A stretch of 64,000 nt of DNA from Limnephilus marmoratus (GCA_917880885.1 OU862908.1:56379819-56443818); one strand, 5' to 3'. Positions 32,327 through 44,129 are shown, counted from the stretch's first letter. Notes: generated from the letters alone by a model not told the origin. Numbers and translations: made by a program.

Positions 32327-34290
32327 TAAGGTGGTCCAAAAATTTTTTTTCATTATTTTTCATTTGGCCACCCCGTGAATTTGTTACACGTATTTATAGA
32401 AATAACATAGTAAAATTTCAGCGAGATAGCTCAAGTAGAAAGGGGTGCTCAATCGAGTGTTGTTTTTGAATTTTTTGTGTAAAATGCTTAATTTTTACTT
32501 TTTGCTACAGGCCAGTTTCGTGTGTTAAACTATTAAATAAATATTAAAATAAACTACTAAAGAGTTTTATAGACACATTTGAACAGTATTTGATACTTAT
32601 TTAGTTGACTGTGAAGTGAATCATCTACTCGAAAAAAATACGAAATTTTTCTACTTGGGGTTCGAGATATTGAGCCATTGTTAAGGCTTAACCAACATCC
32701 TACTCTTCGGCAAGTTTTACTCCGTTATCACTACATATTAAATGATTCCAAAAATGTGAAAGTTTCCGCGCTTGTATTTATTCAAGAACTTATAAAAGTA
32801 TGGAGCAAATCTAGTATTCCGACCAGACAACAAAATCACTGCATTGAAAAACTGATTAAGTTTTTTAAGAACAGGCTGCTATTAAATAAAAATAGAGGAA
32901 GAAATTCTGAAGCACAAAGAAAAGGAGAGTATTTGTTTAAAAAAGAACTAGACAAACTTTTTGATATTGCCCATGCAAGCGCTTTGAATTTGATAAAAAA
33001 AATTACGGAAGACAAGAGCGTTTCTCATCGATCAAAGATGAGAACGTAAGATGATTATGACCTCAATTGACAAGAAACTAGAAAAGGTCAAAGAAAGTTC
33101 TCTAAAATGGAAACAAAGATCTGAAGAATTGAAAGAAATGGCTGCTGAAAGTAATGCTTCATCTTCGGTGGTGTCGAGACAAGAGTTAGAACTTGAGTGC
33201 AGTTTCAGTAGCACTTCAAGTAATGCTAGCATATTAGAGGATAAGTCCAACGATGAGTTTGTAGTGCGTTGAGTTGTCTACAAGTGACATATTTATTTAC
33301 ACAACACGTTACCAGTGCGCTTGATCGTAACAAGATTTAAACTAATCAAGAGAGAAGAAAAACAAATTGTTGGATTTGTAAGTTATCATCTACACTAAAG
33401 TTTGAATCGAAGCGTCTTTGGCAGCAGATGCACCTGTAAATAACTTAATACTTTGGAATAGCTTAAAATTGTACGAAGTCATTGATTCCGAAATCAATGT
33501 AGCAGCTAGGGGTGTCTTAGAGCGTCACTTATGGTATTTGTCAGATGAACTAGTCGCATTTACCTTATTTACTGAGAAGCTGCCTGACGCTGAGAAACAG
33601 GCCATTGTTCAAAAAATAAATTCTGATGGCAGTAATCGTTCAGTACGAGGTGATTCTGCGAAGCTTGCCTCAGAGGTTACATTAGAAGCTTTTGCAATAC
33701 AAACAACGTTGAAAACGCTCTTAGTTCTTGATGTCAAGGACTCTTTCTTGTAATTAAATCTGGAGACTTGGATTATCAATGTTTATTACCTTCAAGGCAA
33801 AAGCTAAGTCAAAAATTTGCGTGTTGTTAATGATACAGCGGAGAGAGGTGTTAAACTATTTGAAGATTACAATACGATACTCACTAAGAATAAGTAACAA
33901 AAGCAATTTTTACTTCACATCGTTGAACAAAACAGAAAAATCGTTTCTACTGAAACATTCAAAAAGGAGTTAACAAACATGTTTTTGAAAGATTGCGACT
34001 AATATTATGTTAATTATTGCTTTGTTACCAAATTTTGTTAAAATTTAAATACGTTTTATACTTATTTAGCTAAAATATTTGTAATATTAATAAACCTTAA
34101 ATTACGTGTTTTACTTAAAATTCAGAACTTTTGTCAGAAACTTCTAACTCGATGAGCACCCCCTTGTATATAATATTGGGGGCTGAAATTTTTTTCACAT
34201 AATAGGAATAATAGGTGTAACAAATAAAATGGGTGGCTACATCTATATTTGAAAAAATAAAATTTACTATGTAGGCCTGGACCACCTTAC
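32327..34290 (+). mobile_element. Unclassified TIR transposon with 8-bp TSD
   Basis: Both ends read TAAGGTGGTCCA inwards, and CTGTAGAT lies at 32319-32326 and 34291-34298. The empty site is visible in repeat S copy 2 (GGCTGTAGATATTAG). Beyond the 12-bp TIRs the inverted similarity continues imperfectly for about 150 bp: GCCACCC, TTTGTTACACSTATT, ATTTCAGC and GGGGTGCTC recur in the same order from both ends. The interior holds a broken gene (32600-33973). The 8-bp TSD would fit hAT, P or Merlin-like groups, but neither the TIR nor the protein looks like those families to me. Confidence 0.85.
32600..33973 (+). pseudogene. Broken gene of the unclassified transposon
   Basis: Four plus-strand segments in different frames. 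Segment 1 (32640-33049) has LRQVLLRYHYILNDSKNVK, IQELIKVWSKSSIPTR and LDKLFDIAHASALNLIKKI. Segment 2 (33051-33272) has IDKKLEKVKESSLKWKQR and a Ser-rich linker. Segment 3 (33418-33753) has ERHLWYLSDELVAFTLF. Segment 4 (33779-33973) is weak. The first start is a TTG, and the frame is open further upstream. I recall similar unnamed multi-copy proteins in arthropods (LFDIAH...AL; RHLWYLS.ELVA.ALF) without a named domain. No RNase-H-like DDE/D triad, zinc finger or hATC motif is evident in what remains, so the function is not assigned. Frame breaks and a 150-base gap make it a pseudogene. Confidence 0.6.
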
Positions 34291-34322
34291 TGTAGATATT
34301 AGTATCTGGAGTCTTCACAAGA

Positions 34323-35069
34323 GCTTGGGTCCTTCTAAGATGTCAAATCGGAATTATCAAAATTATCTCTGGTGTGTACCTACCGGCCTGAAGAAAGTTT
34401 CAGATTGTGAAGTTTCTTGGACAAATTAATTGCATATATAATTCCGTAGTTACTTGAAAAAATATATTTACGGTTTATAATTAGGTAGGTAGATATTTAA
34501 GTACCTTCTTACAAATAATCTTTTGATTTACGAGGAAATTTTGGATTTTTTTAATTACATAAGATAACATTAGTAAAATAATGTTTTGGATGCGGGGTTT
34601 ACTTTTTACATACCCACTGATACATTAACATTCGTTGTGCTTCTTAACCATAATGAAAGAATCGCCCCCTTTATCACAGTAATCGCCCCCTTTATCCAAA
34701 TTAAAAAGTAGGCACAGTCCATTTACGCAATGAATTTCCTACCACAAATAAAAAATGATGAGAAGTAATAATAAAACACATTATATTACCTATTACATTG
34801 ATATTGAATATTAAACCTCAGTTAAAATTTTTGTGGAATGAGCTTTTTTCTATATTGACACAATGCCCACTCGAACTTTTGCAGCGCCCCCTAAATGTTA
34901 AAAATTTAAAAACGCCCCCCCCCCCAGACCTCCAAAACACCCACGGGGGGGCGCTGGCGCCCCCGTTAAGAATCATTGTAATAAATTAATTAAAATTTAT
35001 TTATTTAACAAACGTCACTTGAAACAAAGGGATTAAGTTATTATTTTTAAGATTCGGAGGTATTCTTAG
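34323..35069. other. Non-coding stretch
   Basis: Contains AATCGCCCCCTTTATC twice (34661, 34681) and C/G-rich runs near 34910-34965. No gene recognised. Confidence 0.5.
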
Positions 35070-35193
35070 GTTGTTTCACAGAATTTGAGTAATTCGACAA
35101 ATTTTAAAGTTAAAATTCAAGTTCCGCGGAAGTTTTACAGAACTTACATTTTAACTTTGAAGTTTGATGAATTATTCAAATCTGTAAAACAAC
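35070..35193. repeat. Foldback hairpin, about 52-bp arms
   Basis: GTTGTTTCACAGAATTTGAG and its continuation pair with the complement of the sequence ending TCAAATCTGTAAAACAAC. Arms are roughly 80% complementary around a loop of about 15 bases with CGCGGAAG. It could be a small foldback MITE or a hairpin-forming transcript; no target duplication is obvious. Confidence 0.7.
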
Positions 35194-35551
35194 AACTTCC
35201 TTATCCATCGATTCAAAGTGTGAAGAAAGGGAAGGCAAATTTATTTTTGTTTACCTAAGTTTTCCATTCCTTAGGAAAGATGTAGGTACCTACCTACATA
35301 TTAAATCAAATTTAAAGTTTAGGCTTTTGACTAAGCTTGCAGAGGTAGAGAAGATCATTTAGATGAGGCTCGGTAGAAAGTTTAATATTTGAGTACGACA
35401 AACAAATTGGGTGATCTTTACTTCTGGGCCCTACTTCAAGGCCAAAAATAAGTAGGCACAAACCCAAGAATCAAAGACAATAAATGCCACTTATGAAGTA
35501 AATCGCCAAGTTACCACACTTATTTTCGTAACGATAACCTAAAAAACATAA

Positions 35552-35917
35552 TTGGGAACCTTCCATAGGTCACACCAAGTGGTTCACTACGTTTGGTGAC
35601 AGGGGTGCCTGGGTTCATGGGGTGAGGTTTGTTTAGATCCTGGCGGAAAAAGCTTTGACCTACCCACGTGGTGGGTCGGATCGGGAGAGACTGGTTGAGC
35701 GAGATCTTTCGATCTCTCCAGCAGCACTCTCTCTAAATATCGCCGTGCACCTCAGTGAGAGGAATGGATTCATACGTTCGTCACTCCTGAACACATTGAC
35801 CTTCAGATTATTACCCACCCGTCATACATTTTTCCTTCCTAGAACTTCCTGTCCTACCTCTCCCTAAAAAGAGCCTCCACACTATTCTCAAAGATGACAT
35901 AGACCCTTAAGATTTCC
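35552..35917 (+). mobile_element. Repeat P, diverged plus copy
   Basis: Contains GGTTCATGGGGTGAGGTTTG, GAATGGATTCATACGTTCG, CTTCCTAGAACTTCCTGTCC and AAGATGACATAGACCC in the family order. The terminal hairpin and poly(A) are eroded. Confidence 0.7.
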
Positions 35918-36838
35918 GTCCTTGTAGAGATAATGAAATAAAGATGTAAATTGCATTTTTAGTTAAATAAACCGTTTTACCCACGTTTTATCCCATAAAC
36001 ATGAATACTTGGTACCTAACTACTCAATTTGAAAATGTGAAAATCTGTTTGGTGGGGTTGTTTATCGATATCTCTACAAGTGATTACATCATGTGTACTG
36101 TGCTACACCACAGTTTTATTATCCAAGGTTCATCTGTATCATGTTGCCTCTAGATAGATACCTGGTATTATGTATTCTCAAACCAGAAATGCAGCCGCCA
36201 AAACAATGAACAATTCAGACGACTCGTGAATTTGAATCATTCTGCCGAGTGAAATTATTTTAACCTACATTTTCTACAATACCTACAATAATATCGGTTG
36301 CCGTAGCAGATCTATTGTTATACGATATTGTTATGACAAACGTTATCGATTGCATTGTGAATTCAATACAATTCGTAACCCCATTTTACAAACATGTACC
36401 AACCATTTACATTGTATTGCAAAATGAACCAAGCATTTGAAGGAACAGCTGTAAAATTCATGAAGCCTTCACTTTTATGGGTATGTAGTACTTACTAACT
36501 GCCCACTTCTGATTGTCAGATGCCAACAAAACAACTATTGATAAGTACAAATAAAAAGGAATTCTTTCATGACTGGCCTTTGATACTTGTTGTCTTATGA
36601 TCAACATTTTAATGGTTAGGAGCATTCAAATATTGTAACAGTATTTAGTACCAAGGCTTGTATTCTTTCAACGATTATGTTATTGACACGAATTCGCTGG
36701 TGCCAGGAAAATCATATGCGACAAAGTCATCAAATGGCCATTTTGTTTTTTTTACAGTTAAAATGTTTCTATTTAATGCCGATTCTAAGTCTGTTTCAGC
36801 TTTTGAAGAAATTGTGACCAGCAGAAGAGGACAACTAT
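35918..36838. other. Non-coding stretch
   Basis: No gene, tRNA or defined repeat recognised. A short open frame at 36658-36861 crosses into the next MITE and is not supported. Confidence 0.5.
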
Positions 36839-37286
36839 GGGGGCGTTCAAGTAATACGTAATGCAATTTTTGAAAATTTTTGACCCTCCCTCCCCCCCAT
36901 ATAACGTAACGCCGTAAGAGAGCCTTTTTAGGCCGCTTTCGCTTTTGAGGACATTATAGTACTTACAAACTCACTTTAACAACACTGACTACAGCAATTT
37001 GCGTTTATGCGTATTTCGTGTTTAAAACATAAACGAAAAGGGTTGCCAACTTGGGAGAACAAAATAAAAATGACGTACAATACAATCGAGGGATTCCCCG
37101 TAAAGCATCAACTAAAAAGGTTGCCAACTTGGAAGATTTTAATTCCCCTGGTTTTTTTATTTAAAAAAAAAAAAACATGTTGCTTAACGCGTTGTTCGAA
37201 CCCCTCTCCCGCCCCGGTAACGCACAGTAACGTTTTACAAGACCCCTCCTCCCCCAAATTGCGTTACGTAATCCTTGAACGACCCC
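36839..37286. mobile_element. MITE with GGGG(G/T)CGTTCAAG ends
   Basis: Inverted ends of about 26 bp: GGGGGCGTTCAAGTAATACG on the left and, inverted on the right, GGGGTCGTTCAAGGATTACG. TAT (or CTAT) flanks both sides. C/G-rich runs and GTAACG words lie just inside both ends. There is no transposase. A related fragment lies at 52600-52720. Confidence 0.65.
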
Positions 37287-37430
37287 TATCATGTTACTAA
37301 GAATACTAAGCAAAAGAGTGGTTACAATTTACCGTCAGTTTAGTAATTAGTATTTTACGATTTTTAAAGCGAGATTTCAAGCAAGAGCTGTGAACGATTT
37401 CACGACAATTTTTCGACTTAATTAAATGTG

Positions 37431-37478
37431 GGTAATTTCCATAGACATATGAATATTCATATGTCTATGGTAATTTCC
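37431..37478. repeat. Perfect palindrome flanked by 10-bp direct repeats
   Basis: A perfectly self-complementary core (37441-37468; half-site ATAGACATATGAAT) sits between two copies of GGTAATTTCC (37431-37440, 37469-37478). CC and GG of the flanks extend the symmetry to 32 bp. Confidence 0.9.
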
Positions 37479-37504
37479 GATTTAGTCTGGGCATTTGTGC
37501 CAGT

Positions 37505-37850
37505 AGGTTTTTTTATATGAATACCGCACAAGTGTCCCAACTGCTCCCGTCTGAAGCCAGTGTCCAGTGAGACTATGGCATCCCCAATTGGGTTATATTG
37601 TGAGGCTGAAGGTAGTGGGGAGGGAAACGAGATAGGGAAGAGAAAGGTAGGGAAGTACCTGGCTATTCAGATCTGGTCACTTAACACAGCTAATGCCATT
37701 TCAAGCAACATTTCAATTCTGAATGGTGGTCTTACACCAGGGCGATACTGAGAGTATCTTCCATAGTAGACATCATCTTCCAGTAAGTAAGTAGTGCCTT
37801 TCAAGGAAGGAGAGGGGCAAAGGGAGAAAATAACAATGCTAGGAATTTGG
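37505..37850 (+). repeat. Repeat Q, copy 2
   Basis: Longer copy of 28800-28930: ATGAATACCGCACAAGTG, TTGTGAGGCTGAAGGTAGTG and a GGGAAACGAGATAGGGAAG block. About 300 more bases end in an AGGAAGGAGAGGGGCAAAGG purine block. Open frames inside are short and unsupported. Confidence 0.55.
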
Positions 37851-38151
37851 GAAAATAGGGTTCAGTTCATAAGCTTTTTCAGAACTAAACATCCATACTA
37901 TTCGATTTTAAGAATCACAAAGGTGAAAAGATTAAAAACAATGAAGAACGAAGAAAATAAACAGCGGAAAGTACAATTTGAGATTTTCACGGCCAAAAGT
38001 ATTGCGATTTATTTTTGAGGTATTACGCCGTGTTACGCTACCTCCTTCTTTAGCCAACGTTCGGACAGCATAACAGTGTCCATCCGAAGATATGAAGCAT
38101 ATATGCTGTAGTACTGGATTACACATCAGCCCTGATTATGGACACCGTAAT

Positions 38152-38839
38152 TAGGGTTGCCAGACGTCCTTTATTTTAATGGACGTCCTGTATTTCAGAC
38201 CGAAAAATTTATCTTGTCCCCTAATTTGAAATCTTCAATAGAGGACAATACTTAGTCCTTTAATTTGGAAAGAATGAATCCGCAAGGTTTCTGTATATTA
38301 AAGCCTCTCCTGACGAAAATTGTAGACGATAAGAAATGTGAAAGTATTCTTGAAAATTGGATTCAAATTCTCAAATCTACGGATGAATACAAGAATCTGC
38401 TAAAAATAATACAATACGTATTTTTCATCCCAGTTTCTAAGGCCCAAGCCGAAAGGATTTTTTCTTTGTGTTCGAATACGTGGACCAAAAACCAAAATAA
38501 GTTAGATATTGACACTGTAAAAGCAGAACTATAAATAAAGTCGAATTTCAACATGAAATGCAAACAATTTTATAATTTCATTATAGAAAACGGAGAAGCT
38601 CTTAGAGCAGCCAAAAGTAATACCAAGTATACTTTTAAATGCAAAAAGACTAATTAAGGTCGTACTATTTACTTGGCTTCGATTAACGACAAACTACGTT
38701 ACATTGCGTATTAACATTTTTTTATTATTAATAAATGTCGCTACTGATACCATAACAGCATTTCATTAAAAAAATATTGATGTCCTTTATTTAATCGTAC
38801 CAAATCCTCTAATACATAAAACGGGAGCTGGCAACCCTA
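38152..38839 (+). mobile_element. Deleted hAT element
   Basis: Ends TAGGGTTGCCAG and CTGGCAACCCTA are perfect 12-bp inverted repeats. The flanking 8-mers ACCGTAAT (38144-38151) and ACTGTAAT (38840-38847) differ at one position. At 688 bp it is a deletion derivative that keeps only the end of the transposase gene. Confidence 0.88.
38265..38640 (+). pseudogene. hAT transposase C-terminal (hATC dimerisation) remnant
   Basis: Reads YKNLLKIIQYVFFIPVSKAQ then AERIFSLCSNTWTKNQNKLD. This matches the hATC core (a hydrophobic strand, P.S.A..ERxFS and a helix with N.L). A stop follows at 38532-38534, after which family-like residues continue in other frames. The catalytic domain and BED finger are missing. 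Confidence 0.8.
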
Positions 38840-38847
38840 ACTGTAAT

Positions 38848-41800
38848 GTTAATAATTTATAATAATAACAATACATAATATCCCAAAAATAAATCACTAT
38901 AATTAAGAGCGGAGCTTGTTTACTCCAAAAACTATTTTGCAATAAACAAGTTCCAAAATCAAGTATCACGTATGCATATTTAAAAAAAACGGTAATCTTT
39001 TATTCACTCCAAATATCTGAGCATTTTAATGGGTTAAAAAACGACTCCTTGGCTTCAACGATATTAATAAAATTTGTTTTCCAATCTTATCCCTGTAGCA
39101 AATCATTCCTCTCTCCGAGAAACTGTTTTTTAGATCCGGCACAGCTCGCATCTTCAATGCATATTATTAATGCATTAGATTCGCTAGTAAAAAAAGCATT
39201 CAGGTATTACAATCTGTAATATAATTTTTTGATTGTTAGATTTCCTCCGACCGACCGCCTCCGGGGCTGTGAGGCTATTAAGATTAAGCCATAAATATTT
39301 TTTAGCACCTACGCAGCCGACTTTATATAAATGCTCCTAATAATAAAATAAAACCATGCAGAGGTCGTATCCACGTCATCATGGAGCATTCGAAAGGAAG
39401 TATAGTTCGCGCCTAACTTAAATGCCGACCTGAACTTGATAGATCGATTCTCATGCAGGTACATTCACTTTACTGACTTTACAATGATCGTAAGCGAAAG
39501 AGAAAGATACATAAAACATATGTGCGACAGAGAAAGGCGTGGGCGGAGAGGCAAGCAGCTTTCCGGACCTTAAACTCGCCTATTACGACAACTTCTTTAT
39601 CAACGTCAGGTTGGTATTAAATTTTGGCATGAACTATATATCTACATCGACGTAATATTTTATTTGTTTGCACACAATAATAAATTTGTCTAATCGAAAT
39701 AAATACACGAGCTAGTACAATAATTTTATTTATTTGTGAGCACATAAATAGTTACTTGTTCAGTCAAAAATGTAGGTATGTCTGAAGAAATAATTATGAA
39801 TACCTATACACATATTAACATAATATTGTATTGAAATAAAATTTAATTACTTGTTGAATTTGTATTAAAAACCAAAAATTCGTTAAATAACATTTTCAGA
39901 AAAATAAAGAGATGGGAATATTAATTTTTTAAGTGTTCTAAAAATTCCAATTTTCAAAATTGGGTTGTCACCTTACTGTGTGACACTTCAATTCGAAGTG
40001 TTATATAGGTATGGAGGGGTAGTTTGTGCGTGGTTCGTGCGTTAGAAGTTCGAGTTGAAAAGTTGGAGTTCGAGTTGGCCTGGGATCGCCTTCGAGGCGA
40101 TCGGCGATGGTTGTTTCCATTGATTTGTATATCTCTATGGTTGTTTCACGTGAGTTGGTCCAACACATCAGTCAGCGCAATATTATTACGGGAGAGTGGT
40201 ATAAATGTTGTTTGTAATTATTTTTTTAGCTTTACGATTCGAAATCAATATTATGGAAACCGAATCATCGCCTCCACAATTGTGGCCAACTGATAAATTA
40301 CAGCGCCGAATCAGCTGTTCGACGTCCGCTAATTTCGAGTTCGGAGTTCGGAGCTGAAGGATTGGCCGCAGCCAACTAAGTTCGGAGTTGGAAGGTTGGC
40401 TTCAGTCTGGACGTACCATTACAAATCAAAAAAATAAGTCATCCAGGAACAAGAGTATCATCTATCGTAGTTCGTGTCTAATTCTCGAACGGTTATGTAA
40501 ATAGTCGAAAGTTTGTGAAAGATTTTACACTCTTAGCGAAAATATCATATTATTTTTACTGTAAAATTATTAACGAATAAGTATGTACGTAATCAAAGTT
40601 AATTATCTACCTCATCCTGTGTAAATTTTATTACCGTGGTGTGTGTTTCACGAAATATAGCAATACATTTTTGGGTTTATTTTTACAATTGGCAATACCA
40701 TAACTGCAATCTACAGTTCAGAAAATTCGTTCGAAAATGTCTATAGGAATCTGATTAAGAACATTCGACATTCTTGTAACTTTTGTCTTTTTCGTTTTCA
40801 TTTCATTTTTATGAAAGGCTATTATGACGATCGTCGTTGTGGTGCATTCTCTCACTGGTAGTAGTATATACTGTATATAATATTATTACCTTACTTCTTA
40901 GTTTAATTACACGCTTCGCTGGATAAACTATTTCTTAATGTTTAATCTTGCAAATTGTGGCTAAAGATCATGCCGGGAAACGGTAATCCTTGCCTAAAGC
41001 CATTCAGATGAAAAGACAATCTCTTCTCTTGTAAGTATTTTTTTACATGCAGTCAGTGAGTTCACCAGGTTCCTATTTGGCTAATTTTCGTTTCTTCGCT
41101 CTATCGCAGTATATTTTTAGTACAACACGTTCATCATTTTAATTAATTAATTCGTAGGTACACTAATTAATATTTAATGCCTAGTTCGTGATTATAATTA
41201 TTAAACGAATATGAAAAAGCAACATAAATTCAAACGAACGATGAAAATAATTAAATATTATTCTTGCAAATGGAAATATTCACTTTAAATTTCGATTTGG
41301 AGGAAGAAGTTATGTGGTTTGGTTTATTCATGAGTAAAATTCTTTAACTTTTATCTTCAAGGTATCATGAAATTGGCTAAGTGTTCTTCGCAAAACTATT
41401 TCTGTCAAAACAATAAGACATCGTTTTGATTGTTTCCAAGGCCGAGTGGCCTGTTCAGAGTATCAACAACGTCGCTCGATGGCACCGACTTGATCACGTG
41501 TAGTTAGTTTGTTCGATATTTTACAACTGTTTATTGAGAAAAATATTGTTGAATTTTGAAACTTGACGAAACCGGCATGTGAGGAATGTGACGGATGCAC
41601 TTATTGGATATGATTGTCACTGTCAGCTTGTAATTTATGGCGCTATATCCAAACATACATCTCGAAAAGACAGTTTTAAAATCTACTGAGAAAAAGCTTA
41701 CACAATTACAGGGGGAAGGTGTAGTATATGAATGTAGTACACGAAAGACCGCGCTCGTTCGGAGATGGTCGGGCGACGCCGAGCGTTTCCGAACGAGCGG

Positions 41801-42181
41801 AGTAATCAGCCGTTCGGCGAACCGTCACCAGACCTAATCAGAGAGCACCTGTAAACAGACGCTACTAACAATATTTGTTCCCATTATAATTCACAATAAA
41901 CCAGTAAAGGAACTTATTGTAATCCTTACATTGTGGGCTAGAGAGCCACAACACCAAAGTACATTACATTATTCAAATCCCGTTTGAAGCCGTGTAGAAA
42001 GCTTTCATAGTAAGTAAGCGAAGAAAAAAATGTTTGTAACCTATCAACAAAGGTGAGCTTTTCTCTTGCATTTAGTTCAACAAAGTTATCAAGCCGGTCA
42101 ATGGAGGCAGATACCTACTTATTGATCAGGTGTTGTGGAGGTGGACCCGTATCAGCTGTAACCTGTAAAATAACTACTTAC
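38848..42181. other. Long non-coding stretch
   Basis: No open frame above 90 codons and none with a motif. Noted: a hairpin at 41752-41799 and a CGCCTTCGAGGCG inverted repeat near 40087. Several TAGGTA-type words occur. Splice-like sites exist but no convincing exon series. Confidence 0.45.
41752..41799. repeat. 12-bp stem inverted repeat
   Basis: CGCTCGTTCGGA at 41752-41763 is perfectly complementary to TCCGAACGAGCG at 41788-41799, with a GC-rich 24-base loop. The T tract expected of a bacterial-type terminator is absent. Role unknown. Confidence 0.8.
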
Positions 42182-42215
42182 CTGTATTCCGTATCGAGAA
42201 TTGAAGGCACCAAGC
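42182..42215 (-). CDS. Candidate micro-exon (weak)
   Basis: On the minus strand CCTTTTTTATAG precedes and GTAAGTAG follows a 34-base open stretch (LVPSILDTEY in one frame). Both splice sites match consensus well, but the exon is tiny and no protein family is recognised. Confidence 0.18.
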
Positions 42216-43973
42216 CTATAAAAAAGGTGTATCTACAGAAATTTACATGAGTGGAGCTAATCGTTTTTAATTTCTCATTTGCGTCCAAAAAAACTTCCAA
42301 CACATTGTACAATGTACATACTCCTCTGGTAATGGACGTAAAACAGCGCCTGAAATAATTAGCGACGTTTATCAATTTAGAAACGGTTTTTTTTTTAAAT
42401 TAATAAATGTTAAATAACCGGTCTTCTGTATTGAAAGAGTAATTTAATTTCGATACGGTCGCTTGGATGGATTATATTAATCTTTATGATTTATAATATT
42501 GTATTTTTGATGCTTAATGGTTACCAACTTATCTGTTACAAATTTTAAGTGTGTGGCCTTATTCGCAAAAGGAGTTTTTCAGCGCGCGGTTCTGTTGGAT
42601 ACTAAAAATGCTACAGGTTGAAATTAGTTCCAGACAGAGAACAACTAATTAGTTACCTTTAACTTTCTTGATGTAACAATCGATCAATAACTTCTTTCGT
42701 CTTAGCACCCAGCTAGCTATGAGCCCTGGGCTTTAATAAACGGACTTTCTAATCACAAAAAGCCAAAATTTCAGTCAATGATACTTACATATTTTATAAG
42801 CTCATTTGTATTTTAAAAATCGTTTTCTTAATCCTACCTATTTCGTAAAATCATCTATTTTACGATTAAAACATTCACTCTTTAACATTCAAAGAATGCA
42901 GTAAGCCTTCTAGTTCCCAAGTACAAATGAGCCGATTCTAAGCAGAATGTTTTAAAGAACCCTAATCAAATAAGTACATACTTTTAGTTCAAAGGTATTA
43001 TTATTTTTGTAAAGCTTTGTAAAACTTGCCAGATTTATATTTTCAGACTAATGACTGTCAAAAAACAACTTTTTACGACAATTTCTTACCGGCAAGATTT
43101 TTACGTCAAGATTTTCGTATTGTCAGTAAAGCTTGTCTTAAACTTATTGTCCGTATTATGAGTGATATTATTGACAATATTGCCGGGCCGGACCAAATCT
43201 ATGTCCTTCTTGCTCTGTTACATAATAACAGGGAGTGAACAAAAACTGTCATAATTTCGAACGCGATTAATATTAATGAATAATTTCGTTTCCCTTTAGT
43301 TCAGTTTATCCAAATTTGATAGAGTCATTGCAGGAGATCGTTGTCATGCTGTTAACTTGTCACACATCACGGAATTCTTGATGGGACACGACCAACACGA
43401 CAATATTGATGGTCAAAACCCTGCCCTACGTTGAAGTTATTGTTGACGACCAAAACAATTGTTCGGCAATAGGCAATAAAATGCAATTAATCTTGCTCGT
43501 TTGCCCGAATTATTTTTTAAATGATAACTTTATTTGCACTCACAAAATTAAAAACTACAGGCGTCAAAAACCGCAAAGTTAAGTGTGTTATTCTTTATTA
43601 TAATGATTTTAATTTGGCCTGCTTCTTAGGTGCTGGGTGGGTACTTCACCTACCATTCACTAAGTTAATTTAAAACCGTCAGCTCTGTAAGATTCAAAAC
43701 ATTTGGTGGGGAAATCGTCACCGTAAAAGTTAATTGGTGTGAAAAATACCTATCATAGGTGCAAGTAGCAGTCCGTAGAATCATCAGATTATATAAGGTC
43801 AATTAAAGAAATCTCGCCGCTCAAACAAAATGCACTTGGAGTAACATGAACGTGTCAAATTTCGTGGCAAGATGTTATTTTTTCATATCATTCCTATTAA
43901 ATTATATCGAGACCCTGATGGCCTACCTACAGGGGTGTTCAACACGAAATATTTACCATCAATATTAACAATT
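42216..43973. other. Non-coding stretch with one possible plus-strand exon
   Basis: From 43047 to the stop at 43236-43238 a plus-strand frame is open for 63 codons (including ARFLRQDFRIVSKACLKLI) after an acceptor-like TTTATATTTTCAG. No donor-linked upstream exon or family match is visible, so it is not called as a gene. Confidence 0.35.
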
Positions 43974-44127
43974 TTATGTAGGTATAAAAGGTTCCTCATC
44001 CTCATCCAGATCTTCATTCCTCAAAGAGTTTACATTTCTTAGAGCCATAAAGCTAATAGCAACCACATTTTCAGAATAAACATCCAATGAATAACTCTCC
44101 AATGTAATATCATCCGAATTCATATCC
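43974..44127 (-). CDS. Candidate terminal coding exon of a host gene
   Basis: On the minus strand an acceptor (ATATGTTGCAG) precedes 154 bases encoding 50 residues, including MNSDDITLESYSLDVYSENV and an acidic end EDLDEDEEPFIPT, then TAA. Residue composition and the clean acceptor look like real coding sequence, unlike the AT-biased chance ORFs around it. I do not recognise the protein. No upstream exon could be identified to the right. Confidence 0.38.
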
Positions 44128-44129
44128 CT

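Larger units (their letters stand above)
31905..34314. mobile_element. MITE with subterminal GTAGATATTAGT arrays (repeat S), copy 1
   Basis: Flanked by the 8-bp duplication TTCACAAG at 31897-31904 and 34315-34322. The left side carries five inward copies of a TAATATCTAYAG-like motif. The right side carries the inverse, GTAGATATTAG(T), in five copies, spaced about 25-35 bp. Terminal segments are inverted (CTACTAATATCTACAG). The centre matches copy 2 at 59228-60054 (CCCTAATATCGGACTATTGG). A 1964-bp transposon is inserted at 32327. There is no coding capacity of its own. Confidence 0.82.
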
